A stretch of 64,000 nt of DNA. Origin: a bacterium (lineage in GTDB: Bacteria > Bacillota > Bacilli > Lactobacillales > Streptococcaceae). The position numbers and the translations under genes are program-made. Every line of letters starts with the position of its first letter. Position 1 is the stretch's first letter. The notes under the pieces were generated by a model. That model ran no database searches and was not told the origin of the DNA. It saw nothing but the letters and a program-made list of their open reading frames with translations. Of the stretch, positions 16,979 through 27,100 are shown in pieces. Location of the stretch: NCBI GenBank assembly GCA_905221035.1, contig CAJNBP010000006.1, positions 93,592 to 157,591 of the forward strand, read 5' to 3'.

Positions 16979-17026
16979 TTATTTAAACCACCAAGTAACT
17001 AAATAAAATAAACTAAAAAAGTTCAT
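16979..17026 (-). CDS. 15-residue hydrophobic peptide with a WW pair, candidate pheromone
   Basis: The frame encodes MNFFSLFYLVTWWFK. A strong Shine-Dalgarno (AAAGGAG, about eight bases before the ATG) and a promoter about 22 bases upstream support translation. It is the first frame in the transcript that continues to the secreted precursor, and it lies directly downstream of an RRNPP-type regulator gene. RRNPP regulators are controlled by short secreted peptides of similar size, and ComS/XIP pheromones of streptococci also carry a WW pair near the C-terminus. The resemblance is in pattern only. It could instead be a leader peptide or a second small toxin. Confidence 0.6.
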   Translation of the reverse strand: MNFFSLFYLVTWWFK

Positions 17027-17054
17027 ATTGTAATCTCCTTTCACGTTTTAATTG

Positions 17055-17083
17055 ATTATAAATTATTCTTAAATAAACTCAAA
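17055..17083 (-). promoter_or_regulatory. Promoter of the peptide/precursor/immunity unit
   Basis: TATAAT (17055-17060) with TTTGAG 17 bases upstream (17078-17083) on the minus strand. The poor -35 touches the palindrome 17082-17099, which suggests activator dependence. Layout matches the ABC-operon promoter. Confidence 0.75.
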
Positions 17084-17099
17084 GGACATCAATGTCCTT
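17082..17099. promoter_or_regulatory. Palindrome at the precursor promoter (candidate operator)
   Basis: AAGGACATCAATGTCCTT, perfect 8-bp arms; the partner of 15818-15835. The compensating base changes in both arms keep the symmetry, as expected for a protein-binding site or RNA hairpin under selection. Confidence 0.6.
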
Positions 17100-17136
17100 A
17101 AAATAGAACCATTTCGTGTCATTTTTAGCTTATATA

Positions 17137-17170
17137 TAAAAAAACAGTCCTAAAGACGAACTTTAGAACT
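17137..17170 (-). terminator. Terminator of the RRNPP regulator
   Basis: On the minus strand AGTTCTAAAG TTCGT CTTTAGGACT then GTTTTTTT: 10-bp stem with one wobble and a T7 run, about 50 bases after the regulator stop. Confidence 0.88.
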
Positions 17171-17216
17171 ATTTCAATACTAGAACAAGGACATTTTTGT
17201 CACTGATTCACTATGT

Positions 17217-18128
17217 TTATAAATATTTTTTTAAATCTTCTTGCCATTGTTTCTCCAACATAGTAACTAAATAAGAATTTTCTATTATATCAGCAAATAG
17301 CTTCGATTTCTGATAGAACTGTTCGGCAGAAACATAATCATTGTTTATTATTAGAGATAATTTCCACTCCAACATTAATATAATTGGTTTCTTCTGGAAA
17401 TCTTGTGTTTTTTCCATTATATGATTAAGGCTAAAGATATAATCTTCTAGTGAATCATAAGACGACAAATTATCCAAACAGGCTAGACCCGAAAACAAAG
17501 TGTTACTTAAAGCAAACAGATATTCTGGTGCAATTAATTCTACATGATTTGTCAAACGAACTAAAAACGAATGAATTCTGTTAATTTCTTCAATCTGATT
17601 TTGACCTTGTTTTATCTTTGTAAGCACTATAGCAAAATATAAATTGATGACTTCTAATTCATTTATCAAAAACAATTCTTTATCATAAATTCTTTTAAAA
17701 TAAACGTCCAGTACGGTTTCCCCATATTCTGGTCGTCCGCTTCGAATGACATCTATCGTTGCTCTAGTAGCTTCAAACCATACTTTTTCCTCACTAGGAA
17801 GTTGCTCATAAAACAAGTTCTCTATCTCTTCCAAACACGCTTCCTTCTTATCGTACTCCTCTTCTTTACCATAGATTGGTTCACGTAAAATCTGGTATTT
17901 CAATTCTAAATAAGCAGGAGGAAGAGCTGAAAAATCCGGCATAAGGCTATAAGCTGGAACTCCTAGCCTGCGAGCAATATAGTCTAACTTCGGCAAACTT
18001 GGTTGCGAAGCTCCACTTTCAATTCGCGATAGTTGACGAATCGTCAGTTCTTGCTCATCTCCACAAAAATCTGGACGACTAATTCCTTTTTCTATCCGAA
18101 TCTCTTTAATTTTTTGACCAATTAACAT
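17217..18128 (-). CDS. RRNPP-family (PlcR/Rgg-like) transcriptional regulator
   Basis: 303 residues starting at an ATG with GGAGG upstream. An N-terminal HTH_3 domain (about 5-64, with IRQLSRIESGASQPSLPKLDYIARRLGV) is followed by an all-helical C-terminal domain of TPR-like repeats (about 90-300). This layout is that of PlcR, Rgg and TprA regulators, which bind short exported and re-imported peptides. I recall a gene annotated as a PlcR-type regulator at this place in pneumococcus. It precedes the 15-residue peptide and the precursor on the same strand but ends in its own terminator. It probably controls both promoters marked by the palindromes. Confidence 0.88.
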   Translation of the reverse strand: MLIGQKIKEIRIEKGISRPDFCGDEQELTIRQLSRIESGASQPSLPKLDYIARRLGVPAYSLMPDFSALPPAYLELKYQILREPIYGKEEEYDKKEACLEEIENLFYEQLPSEEKVWFEATRATIDVIRSGRPEYGETVLDVYFKRIYDKELFLINELEVINLYFAIVLTKIKQGQNQIEEINRIHSFLVRLTNHVELIAPEYLFALSNTLFSGLACLDNLSSYDSLEDYIFSLNHIMEKTQDFQKKPIILMLEWKLSLIINNDYVSAEQFYQKSKLFADIIENSYLVTMLEKQWQEDLKKYL

Positions 18129-18199
18129 CAGACGCCTCCTCTTCTACCTGCTTCGAAAAATACTGTGAAACTTAAAAAATTGTAACGGCTACATCTTTC

Positions 18200-18754
18200 C
18201 TACTCATAAGATTTCATGGCTTCTTCCACTTCTGCCAAGGTGACCCCAAACAACTCTAGGCGTTTGAGGAGTTGCTTGCCGTTGGAATAGCCAATTCGGA
18301 GAGCCTCTCCTAAATATTCTCTTCGCTTACGGCTATCTGCTCCTGCTAGAAAACCAAGGCGAATCAAGTCGCTACGACTGATGTCAAACTGACTCTCATG
18401 TTCAAATTGTTCCGTCACCTGAGCTAGAGCCGTTTTCAGGTCTTCATAGCTGGCATGCTCAATTCCCAGAGAACGGCCCTTGGTCTTGGACTTGGGAACA
18501 GCTTCATCTCGTTTGAGAAAGGCATGCTGAACTGTTGGAATGGCCGTCATAATCATACGACGAATCCGCTCCCCATTAAAATCTGGGTCTGTAAAGACAA
18601 TGACTCCATGACGTTGGTGCAGGCGTTGAATCCTCTCTAGATCCTGGTCATTGATAGCAGAACCTCGTGTCTCATAGGTCTCTACATCGAAGTAACGTTT
18701 GAGATTGGCCGTATCATCGCGACCTTCAACTACGATGACTTGGGAAATTTTCAT
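18200..18754 (-). CDS. rnmV: Ribonuclease M5 (5S rRNA maturation)
   Basis: 184 residues from the ATG at 18754. A Toprim-domain nuclease that trims 5S rRNA precursor: VVEGRDDTANLKRYFD near residues 6-21 holds the catalytic Glu, and VIVFTDPDFNGERIR near 53-67 the DxD. The start overlaps the stop of the upstream PIN-like gene as ATGA. An in-frame extension upstream exists but would be encoded by that gene's tail. In relatives rnmV directly follows tatD. Confidence 0.93.
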   Translation of the reverse strand: MKISQVIVVEGRDDTANLKRYFDVETYETRGSAINDQDLERIQRLHQRHGVIVFTDPDFNGERIRRMIMTAIPTVQHAFLKRDEAVPKSKTKGRSLGIEHASYEDLKTALAQVTEQFEHESQFDISRSDLIRLGFLAGADSRKRREYLGEALRIGYSNGKQLLKRLELFGVTLAEVEEAMKSYE

Positions 18755-20103
18755 TTTTTTCTTCGACGACATATTTTTTCCCACTCACTTTGAACACTAC
18801 TGTCCATAAATTTTAATTGCGGTGCACTACCCTCAACTCTAGAATCCAATAAATCAAAAATATATCTAAGTTTTTGAGAAAAATTCAAAGACGTCCCTAC
18901 TAAAAATTCATTCCCTAGGCTATCTCTAACCATTAGATATTTATCAAATGTTGTGTTAACGCCTTCCAGTGAATCTTCAAACGATACGACACACGGAATG
19001 TTTAAAGTCGATCCATCAATTTTTGAAATAATTTTTTCAAATATAATTTCCATCATTTTAGATTGTTGTTCTATACCAATATAATCCTGTCCGTATAACT
19101 TAAAATCATATTTTCCATTTTCATAATTTTTACGGGAAATTTCAATTGAGTTGCCATCCGCTACTCCAGTTACTTTTAAGAGTGTCCAAATATCTATTTT
19201 TTTAACAATCAAACCTGTTTTTCTATAGCATTCAGAATACATATCAAGATTGATTTTTGTTTTATTACCTCCCACAACCCAGTCTTGTTTTCCTTCATTC
19301 GAAATAATAATCAAATATTTCTTATCTTTAGTTACATTTGGGTTACATGTAATATAATCTAACGTATCTAACCAAAAAATTGCATCTGAATAATGTCTAG
19401 GTACTGATTTACCTCCTAAAAAAATTGTTCGGTTAGATTTTCCATCAATATCTTCATATCCCGGAGAAATGTTTGACTTATAACGCTCATTTATTGCTTC
19501 AGTATATCTACTCAAGATATCATCAGTGTAGTCTAATCCTAGCTTTACCTCATCTAGGAATTTCTCAATTACTCTCTTTATTTCATCGACACTCGTAGTC
19601 GATAATTTCCAATCAACATTTTTTAATAGCTTATTTTTCTCCTCTACCAATTCATCATTTATCAACTTCAACTTTTCTTCATAATTTTTAACTTTATCTA
19701 TATACTCATTTTTACAACTTGAAATTTGTTCGTACATAGATCTCATAGCATCATCTTTTTTATATTTTTCAATTTCATTAAAAAGATTATTATTTATGGT
19801 ATTTTTTATTCTAAAATCTAATAGTTGATTTGACTCTTCAATGTCCGAAATTATTTTTTTTGCTTTTTTTACTTGTTCCTTCCGCTTATTTATGGTGTTT
19901 GATTCATTTTCTAAATATTCAATTTGTGTTACATATGGAATATAAACATCATTTTTTATTATATTGAACGAATCTACTATTTTATCGCCCAAAACATAAT
20001 CTTTCAGAGGGAATAGTAAGCAATTATTATCAATTACAAAAATTGATTCTTTAATCATCTCATTTGTAAAATCTTTATTATATTCTTTAATAAAATTAAT
20101 CAT
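18751..20103 (-). CDS. PIN_8 / DUF4935-like nuclease-domain protein, inserted between tatD and rnmV
   Basis: 450 residues from the ATG at 20103 (AAAGGAG upstream). The N-terminal FVIDNNCLL has Asp25 as in PIN nucleases (VFDTNVLL in relatives). A long charged helical region, probably coiled coil (about 60-185), follows. The second half of the fold shows RHYSDAIFWLDTLDYI (Asp240, Asp246) and LIIISNEGKQDW (Glu270, Asp274), which resembles the GDLIIW...FVTDDKKEDW pattern of DUF4935. The last 150 residues are unrecognised. The gene is much richer in A and T than its neighbours, starts 13 bases after tatD and ends in an ATGA overlap with rnmV. Such proteins occur in phage-defence contexts; a defence role is inference. 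Confidence 0.78.
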   Translation of the reverse strand: MINFIKEYNKDFTNEMIKESIFVIDNNCLLFPLKDYVLGDKIVDSFNIIKNDVYIPYVTQIEYLENESNTINKRKEQVKKAKKIISDIEESNQLLDFRIKNTINNNLFNEIEKYKKDDAMRSMYEQISSCKNEYIDKVKNYEEKLKLINDELVEEKNKLLKNVDWKLSTTSVDEIKRVIEKFLDEVKLGLDYTDDILSRYTEAINERYKSNISPGYEDIDGKSNRTIFLGGKSVPRHYSDAIFWLDTLDYITCNPNVTKDKKYLIIISNEGKQDWVVGGNKTKINLDMYSECYRKTGLIVKKIDIWTLLKVTGVADGNSIEISRKNYENGKYDFKLYGQDYIGIEQQSKMMEIIFEKIISKIDGSTLNIPCVVSFEDSLEGVNTTFDKYLMVRDSLGNEFLVGTSLNFSQKLRYIFDLLDSRVEGSAPQLKFMDSSVQSEWEKICRRRKK

Positions 20104-20116
20104 TATAATTTCTCCT

Positions 20117-20887
20117 TTAATACTTAATTCCAAAAATGCACTCTGCATTTGCAGTCGTTGCCACCGCTAGCTCTTCTGTCGTCATGCCACGCAAATCCGC
20201 GATAAAATCTACTACATAGCGAGTATAGGCTGTTTTGTTTTCACGACCACGTTTAGGAACAGGAGCCAAATAAGGCGCATCCGTCTCCACCAAAATCTTG
20301 TCCAAAGGAAGTTCTCTAGCCGCCTCTTGGATATCGGTTGCCTTCTTAAAAGTCACCACTCCTGAGAAGGAAATAGTCATACCAAGCGCGACAAATTTCT
20401 CTGCCCATTCAAGTGTTCCTGAGAAAGAATGCATGATGCCACCACGAGGTCCAACTCCCTCACTTTTGATAATGTCATAGGTATCTTCCAGCGCATCACG
20501 GGTATGGACAACAAAAGGCAAATCCAAGTCCTTAGATAGCTGAATCTGACGGCGAAAAACCTGCTCCTGCACCTCTTTGGACGCTGTCATCCAATGATAA
20601 TCCAAACCAATCTCACCCAAGGCAACCACCTTGGGATGCTTGAGCTTATCAAGTAAGTAGGCTTCAATCTCCTCTGTGTAAGTCCCAGCTTCTGTAGGAT
20701 GCCAACCAATAGTTGCGTAGAGTTGGTCGTACTCATCCACCAACTCCAAAGCACGCTCAATCGTCGGTTCATCAAAACCAACAATATTCATCTGTGTCAC
20801 ACCCATTTCAGCAGCCGAGGCAATTTCTTCTGCCTCACGACCCGCAAATTCTTCTACATTCAAGTGTGTATGTGTATCAAAAATCAT
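20117..20887 (-). CDS. tatD: TatD-family metal-dependent hydrolase (DNase)
   Basis: 256 residues, standard size. A TIM-barrel hydrolase of the YcfH/TatD group, 3'-5' DNase or RNase activity in characterised members. Metal ligands are visible: FDTHTHLN near residues 3-10, ALGEIGLDYHW near 90-100, VVHTRDALED near 126, MHSFSG near 153, VETDAPYLAP near 204. First gene of the tatD/PIN/rnmV unit, with a promoter inside the preceding terminator region. Confidence 0.95.
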   Translation of the reverse strand: MIFDTHTHLNVEEFAGREAEEIASAAEMGVTQMNIVGFDEPTIERALELVDEYDQLYATIGWHPTEAGTYTEEIEAYLLDKLKHPKVVALGEIGLDYHWMTASKEVQEQVFRRQIQLSKDLDLPFVVHTRDALEDTYDIIKSEGVGPRGGIMHSFSGTLEWAEKFVALGMTISFSGVVTFKKATDIQEAARELPLDKILVETDAPYLAPVPKRGRENKTAYTRYVVDFIADLRGMTTEELAVATTANAECIFGIKY

Positions 20888-20912
20888 CTCTTCTAACCTC
20901 GTTTTCTATCTT

Positions 20913-20966
20913 CTATTATACCAAAAAAGAGGAGGGGCACCCAATTTTTCGGTTTCCCTCCTCTCT
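20913..20966 (-). terminator. Terminator of the surface protein gene overlapping the tatD promoter
   Basis: On the minus strand AGAGGAGGG and CCCTCCTCT flank a loop of about 19 bases and run into TTTTTTGG. This is followed at once by TATAAT, the likely -10 of tatD (with TTGGGT 18 bases upstream inside the hairpin). Confidence 0.75.
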
Positions 20967-21191
20967 TCCATAGAGAGCTATTCTGCTATCTTTTCTACTC
21001 GATATTGCCCATCTCCTGTCCCACAAGTTAGAGACGAAAGAGATTGGCTATATTGATAGAACATCCCTATTCATCTAAAGTATGTGATTATCTTGGGTTC
21101 TCACTTCTCTCACCCATCACTAGAATTGATGATTTCTCCAAATCCCCCTTATAATCTAACTTTAAGTAGAGAATATAACTTTCTATCTGTC
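20967..21191. other. Non-coding 3' region of the surface protein gene
   Basis: About 225 bases between the LPXTG gene and its terminator. No gene or repeat recognised. Confidence 0.5.
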
Positions 21192-24100
21192 CTATTTTCT
21201 ACGTCTAGCCTTTCTTCCTAGCAAAGCAAAACCACCGGTTGCCGCCACTAGGCCAAGACTAGCAAGTGCTGCACTTGATGCTGAACCTGTGTTAGGTAAT
21301 TGTTTGCCAGCAGGTGACTGGTAGGTAACATCTTGCATTGTTCCTGCAGTTGCTTGCGGTGCACTTGTTGCCTGAGGAGCAGCATTAGGAGCCACTGGTT
21401 TCTTAGGAACTGTAACCATAGCAATGGCTTGCACTCCAATCGTTTCTGCTTCCTTCACATCTTCCACAGTTTTCGCATTTTCAATCTCTTTGAGAGCTGC
21501 TTGTTTTTCTGCCTCCACTCTTGCCAAAAGTTCTGCTTTTTCTTGATCAGAAAGCGGTGCACCATTGATTTCATCCTGCTTGTCCTTGGCAGCTTTTTCA
21601 ATGACATTTTTAGCTGATTCTTTTGCATTTGCTAATTGCTTAGAAGCTTGTGATTGAGCTGGGGTTTGTGAACCTGTGTGAGCTTGTCCGCCTGCCTGGC
21701 TACCACCGCCTGCATTCGCATTAGCATCTGAGCTTCCAGTATTACCTCCGTTATCTCCACCTGGTGTTGATTCTGGAGTATATTCTGGTTTTTGTTCTTG
21801 AATTGCAGATTGTTGAACTGTATCTTTTCCTAGAATTGTCACTACTGAACCATCTGGGAATGTGATTGTCGCTGTGCCATCTCCGGCTACATTGATTGTC
21901 GCTCCGTCTAATGCTGAACCATTTGCTTGTAAAATAGCAACCTTAACTTTTTCTTTTTCTTCATCTGTTAAATGAGTTATATCTTTTACATCTACTCTTT
22001 GAGCAGGCGCTTTAACAGTTGATTTTTCAGCAGTTGGTTTAGTGCTATCTTGTGCTTTTGGATCTTGTGCTACCAATTGATTTCCTGGAATTGTAATAGC
22101 TGAACCATCTTTAAAGACGATTGTCGCTGTGCCATCTCCGGCTACTTCTACATTCACATCGCTTCCGAATCCATTTGCTTCTACTACAGCTTTTTTAACA
22201 GCTTCTTTTTCTGCATCTGTTAATCTTGTAGCCTCTGCTACTTTTGTAGGGTTAGCTGGGATGATTACTTTTGTCTTCTCTGCGATTGTTGGTTGCTCTT
22301 GTGTTGAAGTTTCCTCTTTTTGAACTACTAGACTTGTTCCTGGAATTGTATTTACTGAACCGTCTGAATATGTCAATGTCGCTGTTCCATCTTTAGATAC
22401 CTTAACAGCTGTCGCCGCTGGGTTGGCTGCTTGTACTTTAGCTGTTACTGCAGCTTGTTCCTCAGGTGTTAAGCTATGAGCATTTCCAACTTCTGTAGTT
22501 GTTGCTGGCACCACAGCTGGATTTTGCGCAGCTTGTGTTGCAACTTCATTTTCAGTATCTTTGGCTACTACTAGACTTGTTCCTGGAATTGTGTTTACTG
22601 AACCGTCTGAGTATGTCAATGTCGCTGTTCCATCTTTAGATACCTTAACATCTGTCGCCGCTGGATTTGCTTCTTTAACCTTAGCTGCTACTGTATCTTG
22701 CTCCGCCTGTGTCAAGTTGTGAGTATTTTCAACAGGTACAAAGTTTCCTGGAACTTGCGCTGGGTTCTTCTCTGCATCTGTCTGAACTTTTGGAGTTTCT
22801 TGTTTACTTCCTTTTTCAACAAGTTTATCCCCTGTTATTGTATCTACAGATTTATCTGGATAGGTGATGACTACTGTTCCATCTGGTCTTACTTCTACCG
22901 TAGTTCCTGCTGGGAAGTTGTTCGCTTCTTCAACCGCTTTTTTAACCGTAGCTTGTTCTTCTGGTGTTAACTTAGTAGTGTTTCCTACTTGTGTTTTTCC
23001 TGGGATAACTGGCTCAGTTCTTGACGCGATTGTTCCTGTCTCTTTCTTAGCCGGCGTTACTAATTTATCTTTGGAAATTGTATCGCTTGAACCATCTTTA
23101 TATGTGATAACAGCTGTTCCATCTGGTTTTACTTCTACTGTTGTTCCATCTGGGAATGTGTTCGCACCTTCGATGTTTTGACGAATTTGTTCTCTTTCTT
23201 CATCTGAAAGTTTTGCTGGATTTTCCACTTCCACTTTGTTTTCAGGAACTTTCGGTTCGAATTTAGATGCAATAGAGCCCTCTGGTTGAACTTCATTTAT
23301 CTTATGAATACCAGCTTCTTTCGCTGCATTGATTTCATCTTTAGATTGACCTTTATTGATGTCTTCAATCGCTTTATCTTTGGCCTTATTGATTTCTTCG
23401 ATAGCTTTTTGTTTCGCTTCGTCTGATAAATCTTTATTGTTCTTGATTTCGTCAATGCGTTTTTGAGCTTCTTCTAGTATCTCAGCTTTTGCTTTCGCTT
23501 TTTCTTCATCAAGGTTTGTTACATCTGGTTTCTTAACTTCCGTATCAGCTTTTGGATTATATTTTTCAATATTTTCTTTTGCTTGATCTGCAATTTGCTT
23601 AGCTGTTCCTGCTGATGATGCTTCGTCAATAGCTTTGTTAGCTTCATCTTTAGCTTTATTGATTTCTTCTTCAGCTTTTTGTTTTTGCTCTTCAGTTAAA
23701 CCTGTATCCTTCTTGATTTCAGTGATTTTAGCTTTGGCAGCTTCTTCTACTTGTTTTTTAGCATCTTCTTTCGCCTTAGCAAGATCGTTATCTTTATCAG
23801 CTGTGTCTAAGGAATCAACTACTTCAACCGGTACTTTTACAGTTACTTTGTTACCATCCGCGAGCGTTACTTCCACTTCTGCTTCTTTAGTTCCTGTTTC
23901 AGTTGTAGTTGGTTTAGAAATAACTTTCGCTGTTACTCCATCAGCTAGTGCCAATTGTTTTAGGATTTCTTCGTCAGTTAAGTCTTTACCTTTTTCTACA
24001 GTTACTTTTCCGGATACTAAAGCAGTTTGTAAGTCTAACTCTGGCTTGAAGACATTTGTTGATTGACCTTTAGCAGTTTGTGGATTATAAACATCTGCGA

Positions 24101-27100
24101 TTGCTTTTTTACCTTCTTCTGTCGCTTTCACTATTTCTTCAGATGTTTTGGCATTATTAATCTTTTCTTCTGCAGCTTTCTTAACTTCATCTACTTTGGC
24201 TTTCAAGTCTTCTTTTTCTTTATCAGTTAGAGTTGTATCTCCTCCGATTTCACCTTTTTCTGTGTTAGCTGCATCTGTTAAGTCCGCTTTTGCTTTTTCC
24301 TTATCAGTTGCTTTTCTTACAGGTACTTCGATTTCATCTTTTGATCCGTCACCATAAGTAACTTCTACGACAACTACTTTCTTACCTGTATTCGCTCCTG
24401 TTCCTTCCACAATTGCTCCGTCATTTTTGACTTGTTTGTCTGTCGGTTGTGGTTGTCCTTCTGGTACTACTACAGCTTCTGTAATTGCTTTTTTATCTGC
24501 TTCCGCTACTTTTTTATCTGTAGCCGGATCGACACTTACTGGTACTTCTCCTGCTGTAACTGTTGGAGTTGATTTATCCGCATCTGTTTGGTGCACTGCG
24601 TCGATTGCTTTTTTACCGTCTTCTGTTGCTTTTGCTACTTCGTCAGTTGTTCCAGCTTTATCGATATTTGCTTCTTGTTCTTTCTTAACTTTATCAACTT
24701 CTGCTTTCTTATCTGCTTTTTGTTGATCTGTTAAGTTTTTATCTGCTTCTATCTCTGCTTTTTCTTTGTTAGCTGCTTCTGCCAAGTCCGCTTTTGCGTT
24801 CTCTTTTGCTTTGTCTAACTCTGTTTGATGCACTTTATCGATTGCTTTTTTACCGTCTTCTGTTGCTTTTGCTACTTCGTCAGTTGTTCCAGCTTTATCG
24901 ATATTTGCTTCTTGTTCTTTCTTAACTTTATCAACTTCTGCTTTCTTATCTGCTTTTTGTTGATCTGTTAAGTTTTTATCTGCTTCTATCTCTGCTTTTT
25001 CTTTGTTAGCTGCTTCTGCCAAGTCCGCTTTCGCTTTCTCTTTTGCTTTGTCTAACTCTGTTTGATGCACTTTATCGATTGCTTTTTTACCGTCTTCTGT
25101 TACTGTCGCTACTTCTTCTGGTGTTGTCGCTTTATCGATATTTGCTTCTTGTTCTTTCTTAACCTTATCTACTTCTGCTTTCTTATCTGCTTTTTGTTGA
25201 TCTATTAAGTTTTTATCTGCTTCGATTTCTGCTTTTTCTTTGTTAGCTTCTTCTGTTAAGTCTGCTTTCGCTTGCTCTTTAGCTTTGTCTAATGCTTTTT
25301 CTGCTTCAGTTTTCGCTTCTACAGTCTTAGATGCTGGAAGTTCATTTTGTGATTGATCAGAATAAGTTACTGTTACTTTCCCTGTATTGTCTACTGAAAT
25401 TTGATCATCAGTTAAGTTTGTGTTTGCTTTCTTAACAGCTGCTTTAACAGCTGCTTTTTCATCTTCTGATAAGTCAGCTACATTATTAACTTTTACTTTT
25501 TCTGGATCATTTAGTGGAGATTTTGCTGCTTCAGTTCCTTCTACTGGAACGTCAACTGTTTTTTCTACACCGTTGCGTGTTACTGTTACTGGTACGACTT
25601 TCTTACCATCTTTTTCAGCAATAGTTCCGTATTTTACTGTATCAGTATCTTTAAGTGCTTCTCCGTTCGCTGTTACTTTTTCTTTTACTTTCGCTTGGTC
25701 TTCTGCTGTTAAGCTTTCTCCTGCTACTGGTACTTTTGAAATTTTAGCTGGTTTTGTTTCGTCTTTTACAGCTAATGTTAACTCTTCCGCTTTCTTAGTT
25801 ACTTCTACATCAATTGTTTTTGCTACACCATCACGTGTTACTATTACCGGTACAACTTTCTTACCATTTTTATCTACAATAGCTCCGTACGTTAGTGTAT
25901 CAGTATCTTTAAGTGCTTCTCCGTTCGCTGTTACTTTAGCTTTTACTACATCTTTATCAGCTTCAGGTAATTCTGCTCCTACTGTAGGTTCTACAGAGAT
26001 TTCCGCTGCTCCATCTTTCACTCCTAAAGTAAAGTCTTCTGCTTTACCAGATAGAGCTAAACGCGCTTGTTGTAATTTATCTAGAGCTTCATCCACTTCT
26101 GGTTGTGTAGCGTCTTGCTTAGCAAACACTTCTTGAGCTTTTGCTAAAGCATCATCGTAGGCTTTTTTCTTAGCGGCATCATTCTCTTTAGCATAAGCTG
26201 GTGATTTTTTAACAGCATCGTCTTTGTTTAAATCAATTTCTGCTTTTAAGGCATCTTTCGATACAGGTACAGCAACATCTTGCCCTGTTAACTCTTTAAT
26301 TGCTTTTACTAGATTATTAATTAAAGTAGCTACCTCTGATGCACCTACAGCGTTTTCTGGTTCAGCTGTATTTTTATCAGCTACTTTTGAAGCTGCGTCT
26401 TTTGCTTTATCAAAAGCAGTTTTCTTATCTTGAGGAACATTAGGATTAGTATATTTATCAGAAGCTTTTACTTTTTCAGCTTCTGCTACTAATTTTTGTA
26501 GAGAATCCATTTTAGAATCTAAACCTTGAGCAATTGAAACAATATTATCTACTTCACTCTCATCAGATGCATTGTCTACTTTTGCTTTTAATTCATCTTT
26601 TTGAGCTTTATTTAAATGTGGTAAATCCTCAATTGTTTGTTTTGCTTTTCCACGAGTAGCTTGCGCTTTAGCATCATTTAAGATAGTGTCTAATTGATCT
26701 TTTGATTTAGCTTGATCAATTTGTTTCTTATATTCCTCTTTTTCAGTTTCTGATAATCCTGGAATTTGATCAATTTGTTTCTTATATTCTTCTTTTAGTT
26801 TTTCAGCTTCTTCTTGTGCTTTTTGAGCTTCATTTTGAGATTTTTGCTTTTCAGCTTCTTCTAAAACTTTTTCTACCTCTGCTACAGTAGTTTTTCCATC
26901 AATCTGTGTTTTGTATTCATCAGCTGTTGGATTTTTTAGAGAATCTTTAATTTGATCAATTTTTTCTTTTATAGATTTTTTAGCATTTTCTAAGTTTTTA
27001 GCATCTGCTTGTTGACCAATCTTATCAAGTAATTCTTTTGTATAATCAGCAGCTTGAGTTCCAGTTCCATTACCATTTGCTGGATCTTCAATACCTTGGC

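Larger units (their letters stand above)
17082..17227. repeat. 146-bp direct repeat, copy 2
   Basis: Partner of 15818-15963. This copy includes the last three codons and stop of the RRNPP regulator, its terminator, a half-palindrome at 17187-17202 and the full palindrome at the promoter. The distance between copies is 1264 bp. Confidence 0.92.

Noticed and set aside
24427..26433. Long plus-strand open frames opposite the surface protein gene
   Set aside because: They are antisense shadows of the Lys/Glu/Ala-rich repeats, giving Ser/Ala/Thr-rich translations without start signals.
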